NCBI GenBank assembly: GCA_902470065.1 | Contig: CABRFA010000025.1 | Coordinates: 1 to 9,677, forward strand | Length of the DNA: 9,677 nucleotides | From: an uncultured Collinsella sp. | GTDB taxonomy: Bacteria; Actinomycetota; Coriobacteriia; Coriobacteriales; Coriobacteriaceae | Direction of reading: 5' to 3' | Shown: piece by piece, positions 1 through 7,747 of the stretch | Layout of the letters: every line of letters starts with the position of its first letter | How positions within the stretch are numbered: position 1 is the stretch's first letter | The notes under the pieces: generated by a model | Told to the model about the DNA's origin: nothing | Seen by the model: the letters and a program-made list of their open reading frames with translations, nothing else | Database searches by the model: none | Position numbers and translations under genes: made by a program

Positions 1-42
1 ATTTGTGCGGGTTGTGGTTTTGTGACCTGCTGAAATTTAAGA

Positions 43-62
43 TACTGTACAACTGTACGTTA
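43..62. promoter_or_regulatory. Imperfect palindrome, possible repressor operator
   Basis: The 20 bases form an imperfect inverted repeat in which 7 of 10 base pairs are symmetrical. Its perfect core is GTACA-AC-TGTAC (47-58). The same stretch can be read as a direct repeat of ACTGTAC (44-50 and 52-58). It sits just upstream of a TATATT -10-like box (77-82) and would overlap the -35 region of that promoter, a usual place for a dimeric repressor such as a TetR-type protein. YhgE/Pip genes are often found near TetR-family regulators, but none is present in this window, so the binding protein is unknown. The site could also serve a gene to the left of the window. Confidence 0.4.
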
Positions 63-76
63 ACTCATCTTCGTAG

Positions 77-82
77 TATATT
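77..82 (+). promoter_or_regulatory. Candidate -10 box for the yhgE-like pair
   Basis: TATATT matches the TATAAT consensus at 5 of 6 positions and lies in a locally AT-rich leader. The matching -35 would fall at 54-59 (TGTACG, 3 of 6), inside the palindrome, so activity would be weak or controlled. Transcription would begin near position 89. This is a pattern match only. Confidence 0.3.
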
Positions 83-174
83 GCTACCCGCAAAACTCAG
101 CACCATTGTGCCGCGAAGCACTAAAGCGCCTACGTACAATGGTTGTCGATAGTACGATTCGATTCAACGACAGG

Positions 175-2955
175 ATGGATGGTCCAAGCGTGAGTCTCGG
201 CAGCAAACTATCCAATGCAAAGGTGTCCTTTGCGATATTTAAGCGCGACATTAAGCGACTGCTTGTGAACCCCGTCGCCCTGGTGGTTACCCTAGGCGTG
301 TGCGTTATTCCCTCGCTGTATGCCTGGTATAACATCGTGGCAAACTGGGATCCGTATGGAAACACCCAAGGCATCAAGATTGCTATCGCCAACAACGATC
401 GAGGCACCCAAAACGACTTGGTGGGTGAGCTCAACGCTGGCGACAAAGTGGTCGACCAGCTCAAGGAGAATCATCAGTTGGGCTGGACGTTCGTCGACTC
501 GACGGCCGATGCCAAGGAGGGCGTCGAGAGCGGCGAGTACTATGCCGCTATCGTGATTCCCAAGAACTTCTCGGATAACCTGGTTTCGATGCTCGACGGC
601 AACTACCATCAGCCCAAGCTCACGTACTACGTCAATGAGAAGAAGAGCGCCATTGCGCCCAAGGTTACCGATACCGGTGCAAACACCATCGAGGAGCAGA
701 TCAACTCGGAATTTGTCTCTACGGTAGGCAAGACTGTTGCCGGTATCGCCAAGGATGCCGGTGTCGATTTAAAGGACAAGGCAACCCAGACTCAGGACTC
801 GCTGGCAAGTTCGGTGTCCGAGGCGTCCGACACCTTGGGCGAGGTGCGCGATTCGATTGGCGATATGAATGCCGCCATCGATAAGACGAGTGGCGCTATC
901 GCCTCGGCTGATGCGGCACTTGCCGGCTTGCAAGGCCAGACACCGTCGCTGACGCAGGCGATCTCCCAGGGCAACGACCTGCTGAGCGAAGCTCGCACCA
1001 CGGCGGGCAACTCCATCACCTCGCTCTCCAAGGCGCTCTCGGAAGGCAGCCTTGCGCTCACCAAGACGTCGGCCTCTGCGAACGCTGCCATCGGCAAGCT
1101 GACGGGCGCGGTCACATCTACGACCACCCGTATCGACAACTCGCTCGAGTCTCTTCAAGCGACGATCGACCACAATAAGGCCGTTATCGGGCACTTGGAG
1201 ATTCTCGCCAATGACACGTCGACAGGTTCCGAGGAAATTGACGCGCGCATTGTATCGACCATCGATTTGCTTCGAGAGCAGAATGAAAAGCTTCAGAGCA
1301 TCAAGGACGGTCTGTCCGCGCAGTCGAGCGCCATGGCGAATGACGCAGCGGCTGTTTCGGGTGCCAGTGACGCTATCAATAACGCAATTCATACCGGTGC
1401 GACCAACCTTGGCCAAGCCCAGACGGACCTGGGTCAAAACGCGCTGCCGAAGGTCTCGAGCGCACTTGATTCGTTTGCCGCCGTCTCGGGTGATCTGACG
1501 GGAATCGTGTCTGGCCTCACGCCTACTATTGCAAGTGCGCGCGGTACACTTTCGCAACTCAACGCCACGCTCGGCCAGGCCAAGACCACGCTGTCCCAGA
1601 CCGATTCCTCGCTTGCCAAGGTCCAGGACAAGCTTGCAACCGCCGCCAATGACATCGCGGCGCTGCAGACCTCCGAGTCCATGGGCGAGCTGGCCGATCT
1701 GATGGGCGTCGATGTCAATGACGTGGCAGATTTCATGGCGTCTCCGGTTGAGTTGACGTCCAAGTCAATCTATCCGGTCAAGAGCTTTGGCTCGGGCATC
1801 GCTCCCTTCTACACCAATCTGGCGCTTTGGGTGGGCGGCTATGTGCTCATCGCCATTTACAAGCTCGAGGTCGACCGTGAAGGTGTTGGCAGCTTTACGG
1901 CGCGCCAAGGCTACTTTGGCCGCTGGTTGCTCATGGTGATCCTGGGCGCGTTGCAGGCCATCATCGTTACGGTAGGCGATCTGGTGATTGGCGTGCAGTG
2001 CGTCAGCCCGCTGCTGTTCGTGCTGGGCGGCATCGCCATTTCGTTCACCTACGTCAATATCATCTATGCGCTGTCCACCACGTTTAAGCATATCGGCAAG
2101 GCTATCGGCGTCATTCTCGTCATCGTGCAGATCCCGGGTTCGTCGGGCATGTACCCCATCGAGATGATGCCCGGCTTCTTCCAGTGGCTGCACCCGCTGC
2201 TGCCCTTTACCTACGGCATCAATCTGCTGCGCGAGACGGTCGGCGGCATGTATTCGTTCAACTACCTGTTTAACCTGTGCATTCTGGGCGTGTTCTTGAT
2301 CGTGGCGCTCTTTATCGGCCTGCAGCTGCGTCCGCTGCTGCTCAACCTTAACCTGCTCTTTGATAAACAGCTCTCCACGACCGGTATGATGATTTGCGAG
2401 TCCAACGACCTGCCGCGCCAGCGCTACTCGCTGCGCACGGCCATGCGCGTCATGCTCGATTCCGATTCGTACCGTCGCGAACTGCTCGATCATGCGGTCG
2501 CCTTTGAACATCGCTACCCGTACTACATCAAGGGCGGTTTTGCCGCCGTGGTGGGCGTTCAGGTCCTGCTCTTTGTCCTGTCGACGGTTCTCGATATCGA
2601 CAATAACGGCAAGATCATCCTGCTTGTCATTTGGATCATCTCGGTTATTGCCATCTGCGGCTGGCTTATCAATATCGAATATATCCGAGCGAGCCTCAAT
2701 ACCCAGATGCGCATCTCGGCGCTTTCGGATGAGGACCTGCGTCGCGAGATGCGCGAACACACGGCCGCCATTCCTGCCGCCCGCCACATGTTTGGCCTCA
2801 ACGCCAGCGAGCGTGGTGCCAAGGGCGGCGATCAGTCCACGGGCCGCTTGCCGCATATCGGCTCGCACCATAAATCTCAGGGCAGCGACAGCACAGCCAC
2901 AAATGATGGAGATACCACCGCGCTTGGCAAGCACTCCAAAGGAGGTGAGGCATAA
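175..2955 (+). CDS. YhgE/Pip-family membrane protein with extended C-terminus
   Basis: This is a large membrane protein of the YhgE/Pip (phage infection protein) family. Numbered from ATG 175 (926 aa), it has one N-terminal membrane helix (about 33-54) followed by the family-type WDPYGN motif (58-63). An outside domain includes the segment EYYAAIVIPKNFS. A long Ala/Ser/Thr-rich, coiled-coil-prone region spans about 200-500, and an ABC-2-like block of five helices spans about 543-721, with YPVKSFGSGIAPFYTNLALW at its entry. After the usual family end there are about 205 more residues with two extra helices (about 787-807 and 814-835) and a hydrophilic tail. Relatives include Lactococcus Pip and B. 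subtilis YueB (phage receptors) and EsaA of type VII secretion; the cellular role is not settled. The start is uncertain. The frame is open back to TTG 106, and ATG 139, ATG 175 and GTG 190 are all possible. None has a strong ribosome binding site, and codon use before about 240 is atypical. It abuts a paralogue downstream. Confidence 0.85.
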   Translation: MDGPSVSLGSKLSNAKVSFAIFKRDIKRLLVNPVALVVTLGVCVIPSLYAWYNIVANWDPYGNTQGIKIAIANNDRGTQNDLVGELNAGDKVVDQLKENHQLGWTFVDSTADAKEGVESGEYYAAIVIPKNFSDNLVSMLDGNYHQPKLTYYVNEKKSAIAPKVTDTGANTIEEQINSEFVSTVGKTVAGIAKDAGVDLKDKATQTQDSLASSVSEASDTLGEVRDSIGDMNAAIDKTSGAIASADAALAGLQGQTPSLTQAISQGNDLLSEARTTAGNSITSLSKALSEGSLALTKTSASANAAIGKLTGAVTSTTTRIDNSLESLQATIDHNKAVIGHLEILANDTSTGSEEIDARIVSTIDLLREQNEKLQSIKDGLSAQSSAMANDAAAVSGASDAINNAIHTGATNLGQAQTDLGQNALPKVSSALDSFAAVSGDLTGIVSGLTPTIASARGTLSQLNATLGQAKTTLSQTDSSLAKVQDKLATAANDIAALQTSESMGELADLMGVDVNDVADFMASPVELTSKSIYPVKSFGSGIAPFYTNLALWVGGYVLIAIYKLEVDREGVGSFTARQGYFGRWLLMVILGALQAIIVTVGDLVIGVQCVSPLLFVLGGIAISFTYVNIIYALSTTFKHIGKAIGVILVIVQIPGSSGMYPIEMMPGFFQWLHPLLPFTYGINLLRETVGGMYSFNYLFNLCILGVFLIVALFIGLQLRPLLLNLNLLFDKQLSTTGMMICESNDLPRQRYSLRTAMRVMLDSDSYRRELLDHAVAFEHRYPYYIKGGFAAVVGVQVLLFVLSTVLDIDNNGKIILLVIWIISVIAICGWLINIEYIRASLNTQMRISALSDEDLRREMREHTAAIPAARHMFGLNASERGAKGGDQSTGRLPHIGSHHKSQGSDSTATNDGDTTALGKHSKGGEA
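2938..2948 (+). promoter_or_regulatory. Consensus ribosome binding site inside upstream gene end
   Basis: AAAGGAGGTGA is an 11-base exact match to the anti-Shine-Dalgarno complement, with 7 bases to ATG 2956. It lies inside the last codons (Lys-Gly-Gly-Glu) of the preceding gene, whose TAA (2953-2955) directly touches the next ATG. It fixes the downstream start and implies that the two proteins are made from one message with closely linked translation. Confidence 0.9.
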
Positions 2956-5145
2956 ATGAAGAACATCCTGCATCTGTTTAAGCGCGATGTCCAAAACGTG
3001 TCTCGCTCCGTGATCGGCTTGGTTGTCGTGATGGGCCTCATTATCGTACCGTGTCTGTACGCGTGGTTTAACATCGCCGGCAGCTGGGATCCGTACGGCA
3101 ACACCGGCAATCTTAAGATCGCCGTGGTCAACACCGATGAGGGTTACGAGAGCGATTTGATCCCCGTCGAGGTTAACGTGGGCGAAAACGTGACCGCCAC
3201 CCTACGCGGCAACGAGAGCTTCGATTGGGTTGTGCTCAACAATCGCGAAAAGGCTATCGAGGGCGTTAAGTCGGGCGCGTACTATGCTGCCGTCGTTATC
3301 CCCAAAACGTTTAGCGCTGACATGATGACGCTTTTCTCGACCGACGTGAAACACGCCGATATCGAGTTTTACGAGAACCAGAAGGCCAACGCCATTGCGC
3401 AGATCGTGACCGAGAAGGGTTCGAACGCCGTTCAGAGCCAGGTTAACGAAACTTTTACCGAGACCATTACGAGCATCGGTCTTAAGACGGTGTCCAGCCT
3501 GCTCGATTACATGAGCACCGACCAGGTCAGCAACTTTATCGCCAACCTGTCCTCGACGCTTGGCGATTCGATTGAGGACCTGCGAGACGTTCAGGCAAAT
3601 GCTTCGTCGCTGGCGGGCATTTTGAGCTCCACGTCCGATTCGCTGACGTCGGCGAGCGGCATGCTCAAGCAGACCGGTGCCGTCGATGAGTCGACAAAGC
3701 AGCTCATGGAACATGCCAAAAGCGGCATCGATGATTCCAAAGAAGCGCTTAAGGCGGCAAACGATGCCATCGATGCCGCAATCGATGGAAGTGCGGGTTC
3801 GTTCGACAATGTGTCTGCCGAGCTCGCGAAGGCGTTCGACACCGCAAACCAGCATGTCGACCTTACGGTGTCCCAACTCAACGATGCCGCTGCGGCCCTC
3901 AATGCGCGCGCCAAGGATATCGATACGGTGGCCGATCAGCTCCGCAGCCTTGCCGACCAGGTGAGCGATGAGAATTTGAAAGACGGCCTCAAGTCCGCCG
4001 CGACGTCGCTGGGCAGAATCGCCGTTGAGTACCGCAACAATGCCAAGGATCTGGCGGCCACCGCGAAGTCTCTCTCCGATAGCATGGCCGAGGTCAACAA
4101 CTCGCGTGCCGAGGTCGATCAGGCCATCGCCGATGCCAAGGCCGGCATCGCGGGCGCCAAATCCGATTACGATTCCACGTTCTCGGTTAAGGCCAAGGAG
4201 CTCAAGAAGACGGTTTCGGGCATTCTGGACTCGCTTGATGGCATCTCGGGCGACCTGGATAGTGCCGTGAGTGGTCTCACCGATGCATCCGGCTCGTTGG
4301 CGAAGGGCCTCTCCAAGGCCGCCAAGCTGGTCAACAAGGCTTCCGATCAGCTAGGTGAAGCGTCCGATAAGATCAGTGCCTTTAAGGACGAGCTCGACGG
4401 TGCCCTTATGTCGGACGATCTGGCCACGATCAAGACGATGATTGGCAACGATCCCGAGGGTCTGGCCGTGTCGCTTTCCGGTCCCGTCGCGCTCGATCGC
4501 AAGCCGGTCTATCCGATCCGCAACTACGGCTCGGCCATGGCGCCGTTCTACACGATTCTGTCGCTCTGGGTCGGCTCGATCGTGCTAGCGGCCATGATGA
4601 AGGTCTCGGTCGACGATGAGCTTATCAACGAGCTCATCCCCGTACGCCTACACGAGATCTACCTGGGTCGTTACTTGTTCTTTGGCGGTTTGGCTCTGCT
4701 GCAGGCAACGCTCGTGTGCGCGGGCGACATCCTGTTCTTTGGCATCCAGTGCGACGACCCGCTGCAGTTTGTGCTGGCGGGCTGGGTCGCGAGTCTCGTG
4801 TTCTCCAATATCGTCTACACGCTTACGGTTTCGTTTGGCGATATCGGCAAGGCGCTCGCCGTCGTGCTGCTGGTCATGCAGGTCGGCGGTTCGGGCGGCA
4901 CGTTCCCCATCGAGATGACCGGCCCCGTGTTCCAGGCGATCTATCCGTTCCTGCCGTTCACCCACGGCATCAACGCCATGCATGCCGCCATGGCCGGTGC
5001 GTACCACATGGAGTACTGGATTGAGCTAGGCATTCTGGCGAGCTATCTGATTCCGTCGCTGGCACTGGGCGTCGTCTTCCGCCGCCCGGTCATCAAAGCC
5101 AACGACTGGATCATCGAAAAACTGGAGTCAACCAAATTGATTTAG
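2956..5145 (+). CDS. YhgE/Pip-family membrane protein, second paralogue
   Basis: This 729-aa protein has standard YhgE/Pip architecture. A short cytoplasmic start (MKNILHLFKRDV) leads to one helix (about 19-40), then WDPYGN (44-49) and an outside domain with the segment GAYYAAVVIPKTFS. A long coiled-coil-prone, Ala/Ser/Asp-rich region spans about 170-500. Five C-terminal helices follow at about 529-550, 573-592, 603-628, 633-650 and 688-708. The entry motif YPIRNYGSAMAPFYTILSLW and the late FLPFTHGIN segment match the upstream gene (FGSGIAPFYTNLALW, LLPFTYGIN), so the two are paralogues. It lacks the extra C-terminal region of its neighbour and ends soon after the last helix. The start is well set by a perfect ribosome binding site and zero spacing from the upstream stop. 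The family topology suggests a membrane-anchored complex with a long extracytoplasmic stalk. The partner could be the upstream protein. Cargo or ligand is unknown. Confidence 0.9.
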   Translation: MKNILHLFKRDVQNVSRSVIGLVVVMGLIIVPCLYAWFNIAGSWDPYGNTGNLKIAVVNTDEGYESDLIPVEVNVGENVTATLRGNESFDWVVLNNREKAIEGVKSGAYYAAVVIPKTFSADMMTLFSTDVKHADIEFYENQKANAIAQIVTEKGSNAVQSQVNETFTETITSIGLKTVSSLLDYMSTDQVSNFIANLSSTLGDSIEDLRDVQANASSLAGILSSTSDSLTSASGMLKQTGAVDESTKQLMEHAKSGIDDSKEALKAANDAIDAAIDGSAGSFDNVSAELAKAFDTANQHVDLTVSQLNDAAAALNARAKDIDTVADQLRSLADQVSDENLKDGLKSAATSLGRIAVEYRNNAKDLAATAKSLSDSMAEVNNSRAEVDQAIADAKAGIAGAKSDYDSTFSVKAKELKKTVSGILDSLDGISGDLDSAVSGLTDASGSLAKGLSKAAKLVNKASDQLGEASDKISAFKDELDGALMSDDLATIKTMIGNDPEGLAVSLSGPVALDRKPVYPIRNYGSAMAPFYTILSLWVGSIVLAAMMKVSVDDELINELIPVRLHEIYLGRYLFFGGLALLQATLVCAGDILFFGIQCDDPLQFVLAGWVASLVFSNIVYTLTVSFGDIGKALAVVLLVMQVGGSGGTFPIEMTGPVFQAIYPFLPFTHGINAMHAAMAGAYHMEYWIELGILASYLIPSLALGVVFRRPVIKANDWIIEKLESTKLI

Positions 5146-5229
5146 TTCAGCAACGTAAACGCCGTCGGAACATCGAGATCTTCCAACCCGATGCTTTAGC
5201 GTAGTGAATTGCACGGGCTGCTTGGTTGT

Positions 5230-5238
5230 TGCTACAGT
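5230..5238 (+). promoter_or_regulatory. Candidate extended -10 promoter for the EamA gene
   Basis: TGC-TACAGT fits the extended -10 form (TGn followed by a hexamer with 4 of 6 matches). A weak TTGCAC (5209-5214) lies 18 bases upstream of the hexamer. The box is part of a perfect small palindrome, GCTAC-A-GTAGC (5231-5241). Predicted initiation near 5245 falls within the left arm of the adjacent terminator hairpin, leaving a leader of about 100 bases. Confidence 0.3.
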
Positions 5239-5279
5239 AGCGGGGCGTGCCGGGGGTCCGGTGCGCCCTGCTTTTATTT
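5239..5279 (+). terminator. Intrinsic terminator after the yhgE-like pair
   Basis: Bases 5239-5253 pair with 5258-5272 in a 15-bp stem. Twelve pairs are Watson-Crick and three are G-U (5242/5269, 5248/5263, 5249/5262). The loop is GGGT (5254-5257), and TTTATTTG follows at once. It lies 93 bases past the TAG of the second yhgE-like gene and separates that unit from the permease gene. Confidence 0.75.
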
Positions 5280-5346
5280 GACCATGAGGCGGCACGCAGC
5301 CATGCGCGTGCGGACACCACGCCCAGATTGAGCGCGAGGATGCCCT

Positions 5347-6330
5347 ATGGCCCAGCATGCCACTGACAATATCGAAATGATGCCCGATAGCCCTGTTGCT
5401 CGCGAGGACCTGGGCGCGGGCGGCACCTCCCGCGGCGCCGGCGCTCGCTCGCCGCTGTTCTGGAAAGTCCTGCTGCTTTCGGTGGCAGTCGTCTGGGGCT
5501 ACTCCTTTACGACCATGAAGGACGCGCTCGACACCATTCCGGTGTTCGAACTGCTCTACGTGCGCTTTCTGCCTGCGGCGTTGGTCATGTTTTTCATCTT
5601 CCACAAGCGCATCATCGCGCACCTCAACGCCCGCAACCTTATCGTCGGACTTGGCATGGGCGCACTTATGTGGGCCGCCTACGCCCTGCAGACAGTCGGT
5701 CTGGCGCACACCACGGCGGGCAAGAATGCTTTTTTGACGGGCACGTATTGCATCGTTGTGCCGTTCGCGAGCTATTTTCTGAGCGGCGAAAAACTCACCC
5801 GCTATAACCTGGGCGCGGCGCTGCTGTGCTTGGCGGGCATTGGCTTGGTGGCGCTCGATAGCGTTGAATTCAACATCGGTGATGTCATTACGCTGGCGGG
5901 TGCGGTCTTTTTCGCCATCCAGATGGCGGTGACTGCCAAGTACGGTCGCAAAATGGACATCAACGTCATCACGTTTTGGATGTTTGTGGGCAACGGCGTG
6001 CTGAGCCTGGCAACGTCGCTGCTATTCGAGACCCAAGCGCCTCTGTCCGTGTGGACGCCGAGCTTTATCAGCGCGATGGCGTTTCTCTCGGTTGGTTGCA
6101 CATGCGCGGCTCTGCTCATCCAAAACGTCGGCTTGGCGCATGTCTCGGCCTCGACGGGCTCACTGCTCCTTTCGATGGAGTCGCCTTCGGGCGTGCTGTT
6201 CTCGGTGCTGCTGATGGGGGAGGCGCTCACCTCGCGCCTGCTCGCCGGCTTCGCGCTCATCTTTCTTTCGATTATCTTGAGCGAGACGCATTTCGATTTC
6301 TTGCGCCGAAAATCACACCCGCAATTGTAA
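5347..6330 (+). CDS. EamA-family (DMT superfamily) permease
   Basis: This 327-aa inner-membrane protein is about 300 residues of EamA permease plus a roughly 38-residue hydrophilic N-terminal extension. Two EamA repeats of five helices each are visible, at about 41-170 and 180-312. Repeat 1 starts with the common VVWGYSF segment (48-54) and has an Arg-Phe pair at 73-74, then QTVGLAHTTAGKNAFLTG (115-132). Repeat 2 shows the matching QNVGLAHVSASTGSLLLSME (259-278) and a Gly-Glu at 291-292, the internal duplication expected of this family. Members export or import amino acids, purines, sugars and other small metabolites; the substrate cannot be assigned here. ATG 5347 is preceded by GAGGA (5336-5340) with 6 bases between. 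Terminators lie on both sides, so it is probably transcribed alone. Confidence 0.92.
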   Translation: MAQHATDNIEMMPDSPVAREDLGAGGTSRGAGARSPLFWKVLLLSVAVVWGYSFTTMKDALDTIPVFELLYVRFLPAALVMFFIFHKRIIAHLNARNLIVGLGMGALMWAAYALQTVGLAHTTAGKNAFLTGTYCIVVPFASYFLSGEKLTRYNLGAALLCLAGIGLVALDSVEFNIGDVITLAGAVFFAIQMAVTAKYGRKMDINVITFWMFVGNGVLSLATSLLFETQAPLSVWTPSFISAMAFLSVGCTCAALLIQNVGLAHVSASTGSLLLSMESPSGVLFSVLLMGEALTSRLLAGFALIFLSIILSETHFDFLRRKSHPQL

Positions 6331-6342
6331 ACAACTTGTTGC

Positions 6343-6367
6343 GCCGCCCTCCCAGGGCGGCATTTTT
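6343..6367 (+). terminator. Intrinsic terminator after the EamA gene
   Basis: GCCGCCCT (6343-6350) pairs perfectly with AGGGCGGC (6354-6361) across a CCC loop. ATTTTTA follows immediately. It begins 12 bases after the permease stop codon and is a textbook factor-independent terminator. Confidence 0.88.
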
Positions 6368-6393
6368 ATGTCATGCCCTTACAGTTGTACCTT

Positions 6394-6415
6394 GCACTTT
6401 ACGCTATCAAAGTGC
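6394..6415. promoter_or_regulatory. Inverted repeat upstream of the amidohydrolase
   Basis: GCACTTT (6394-6400) and AAAGTGC (6409-6415) form a perfect 7-bp inverted repeat around an 8-base AT-rich centre (ACGCTATC). It lies 30 bases before the start codon at 6446, between the upstream terminator and the ribosome binding site, where the promoter must be. I found no convincing -35/-10 pair, although TATCAA (6405-6410) in the centre could be a poor -10. It could be a dimeric regulator site or a small leader hairpin. Confidence 0.35.
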
Positions 6416-6445
6416 GTGCTGCAAAAACGTTACTGGAGGGCTTCT

Positions 6446-7738
6446 ATGGCATCAGCTCTGTCCAATTTTCAACCGCAACCAGCGCCCCAGGCCACCGCGG
6501 CGGCGCAGGCCGCTATCGGTGACGGTCTTGTCGCAGAAGCTCAGGCTTTTGCAGACGAGCTCGCTGCATGGCGACACGATCTACACCAGATGCCCGAGCT
6601 GGGTAACAATCTTCCGCAGACGTCTGCCTATATCCAGGCACGTCTGGACGAGATGGACATCCCCCATACCACGCTAGTCGACGGTTCCTGCGTCGTTGGC
6701 CTGATCGGTGCCGGTGCGGCCGCTCAGGGCAATGGCACGTGCAAGGACGAGCAGGCCGGAACGGTCGTCATGCTTCGTGGCGACATGGATGCCCTGCCCG
6801 TTGCCGAAGAGTCGGGCGAGCCTTTCGCCTCTACCAACGGCTGCATGCATGCTTGCGGTCACGATATGCATGCGACGGCGTTGCTCGGCGCGGCCCGTTT
6901 GCTCAAGGCTCGAGAGGCCGAGCTTGTGGAGGCCAACGCTACCGTCAAGTTGCTGTTCCAGCCGGGCGAGGAGACCTTTGAAGGGGCACGCGCTGCCATC
7001 GCCGATGGCCTGCTGCAGAACCCGCGTCCTCAGGCGGCCTTTGCCATGCATGTCAACAGCCAGTCGCCGCTTGGCCTGGTGCTCTACGGCAGTCCGGCGC
7101 TTTCGGGCGTGTACGGTTTCCGCATCACGCTCCAGGGCAAGGGCGGCCATGGCTCGAGCCCCGAGATCTGCATCGACCCCATCGCGGCCGGCGTCCATGT
7201 GCACCTGGCGCTCCAGGAGCTTATCGCCCGCGAGGTGCCGGCGGCCAAGGAAGTCGCACTTACCGTTGGTAAGTTTGCTGGCGGCTTGGCGGCCAACGTC
7301 ATCCCCGACACCTGCGTGCTCGAGGGAACGCTGCGCGGCTTCGATGTTGAGCTCATGGAGCACCTCAAGACCCGCATCGCGGAGGTCGTTAACGGCGTTG
7401 CCACAACATATCGTACGCCGGCGACCATCGAGACGCTTTCGGATGTTCCGCCGCTTGTACTCGACAGCGATATGACTCAGGCGTCGCTTGGCTATGTGGG
7501 CGCAGTGCTGCCCAAGGCGGCTTTCTTGCCGCTTTTCCATGCCATGGCGAGTGAGGACTTCGCGCTTATCTCGAGCGAGATTCCGAGTGCGTACTTTACC
7601 GTGGGCGCGGCCGTAACCGACACGGACGAACACTTTGCCCAGCACCATCCCAAGGCACGTTTTAACGATGCCGAGCTGCCGCTCGGTGCTGCGGCTTATA
7701 CCGCCGTCGCTTTGGGCTATATCGCCGACCACCGGTAG
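6446..7738 (+). CDS. M20D-family metal-dependent amidohydrolase
   Basis: This 430-aa cytosolic hydrolase belongs to the M20D group (hippurate hydrolase, N-acyl-amino-acid amidohydrolase, IAA-amino-acid hydrolase). Seen in order: RGDMDALPVAEESGEPF (111-127); GCMHACGHDMHATALLGAARL (132-152) with likely metal ligands Cys137 and His139; LFQPGEE (170-176) with the catalytic/metal Glu175-Glu176; AMHVNSQSPLG with His202; the dimerisation-domain entry GKGGHGSSPE (231-240); and MASEDFA (367-373) then HHPKARF with a C-terminal His ligand at 400 or 401. All expected catalytic residues are present. The family cleaves the amide of N-acyl or N-aroyl amino acids to release the acid and the amino acid; the precise substrate is not readable. 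Start ATG 6446 has GGAGG (6435-6439) six bases before it. An in-frame ATG at 6368 would start inside the terminator tail and is rejected. An MFS permease follows after 123 bases. Confidence 0.92.
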   Translation: MASALSNFQPQPAPQATAAAQAAIGDGLVAEAQAFADELAAWRHDLHQMPELGNNLPQTSAYIQARLDEMDIPHTTLVDGSCVVGLIGAGAAAQGNGTCKDEQAGTVVMLRGDMDALPVAEESGEPFASTNGCMHACGHDMHATALLGAARLLKAREAELVEANATVKLLFQPGEETFEGARAAIADGLLQNPRPQAAFAMHVNSQSPLGLVLYGSPALSGVYGFRITLQGKGGHGSSPEICIDPIAAGVHVHLALQELIAREVPAAKEVALTVGKFAGGLAANVIPDTCVLEGTLRGFDVELMEHLKTRIAEVVNGVATTYRTPATIETLSDVPPLVLDSDMTQASLGYVGAVLPKAAFLPLFHAMASEDFALISSEIPSAYFTVGAAVTDTDEHFAQHHPKARFNDAELPLGAAAYTAVALGYIADHR

Positions 7739-7747
7739 CATCCAACC

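Noticed and set aside
1..105. Divergent gene start on the minus strand
   Set aside because: No start codon with a ribosome binding site is visible in this short stretch on the minus strand, so nothing can be supported.
1765..2994. A 409-codon open frame on the minus strand under the first YhgE gene
   Set aside because: It is an antisense shadow with a Gln/His/Asp/Arg-rich composition. The + strand frame there carries clear YhgE membrane segments.
175..5145. Type VII secretion locus (EsaA-like proteins)
   Set aside because: EsaA belongs to the same superfamily, but no EssC-type ATPase, WXG100 protein or other secretion gene is in the window.
5340..5366. Nine-codon upstream frame overlapping the EamA start
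   Set aside because: Its ATG overlaps the ribosome binding site of the permease and it has no ribosome binding site of its own; it is most likely chance.
6368..6445. N-terminal extension of the amidohydrolase from ATG 6368
   Set aside because: It would begin within the tail of the preceding terminator and lacks a ribosome binding site, while ATG 6446 has a good one.
6674..7741. A 355-codon minus-strand frame under the amidohydrolase
   Set aside because: The + strand frame holds all the M20 metal-ligand motifs; the minus frame has the composition of a shadow.
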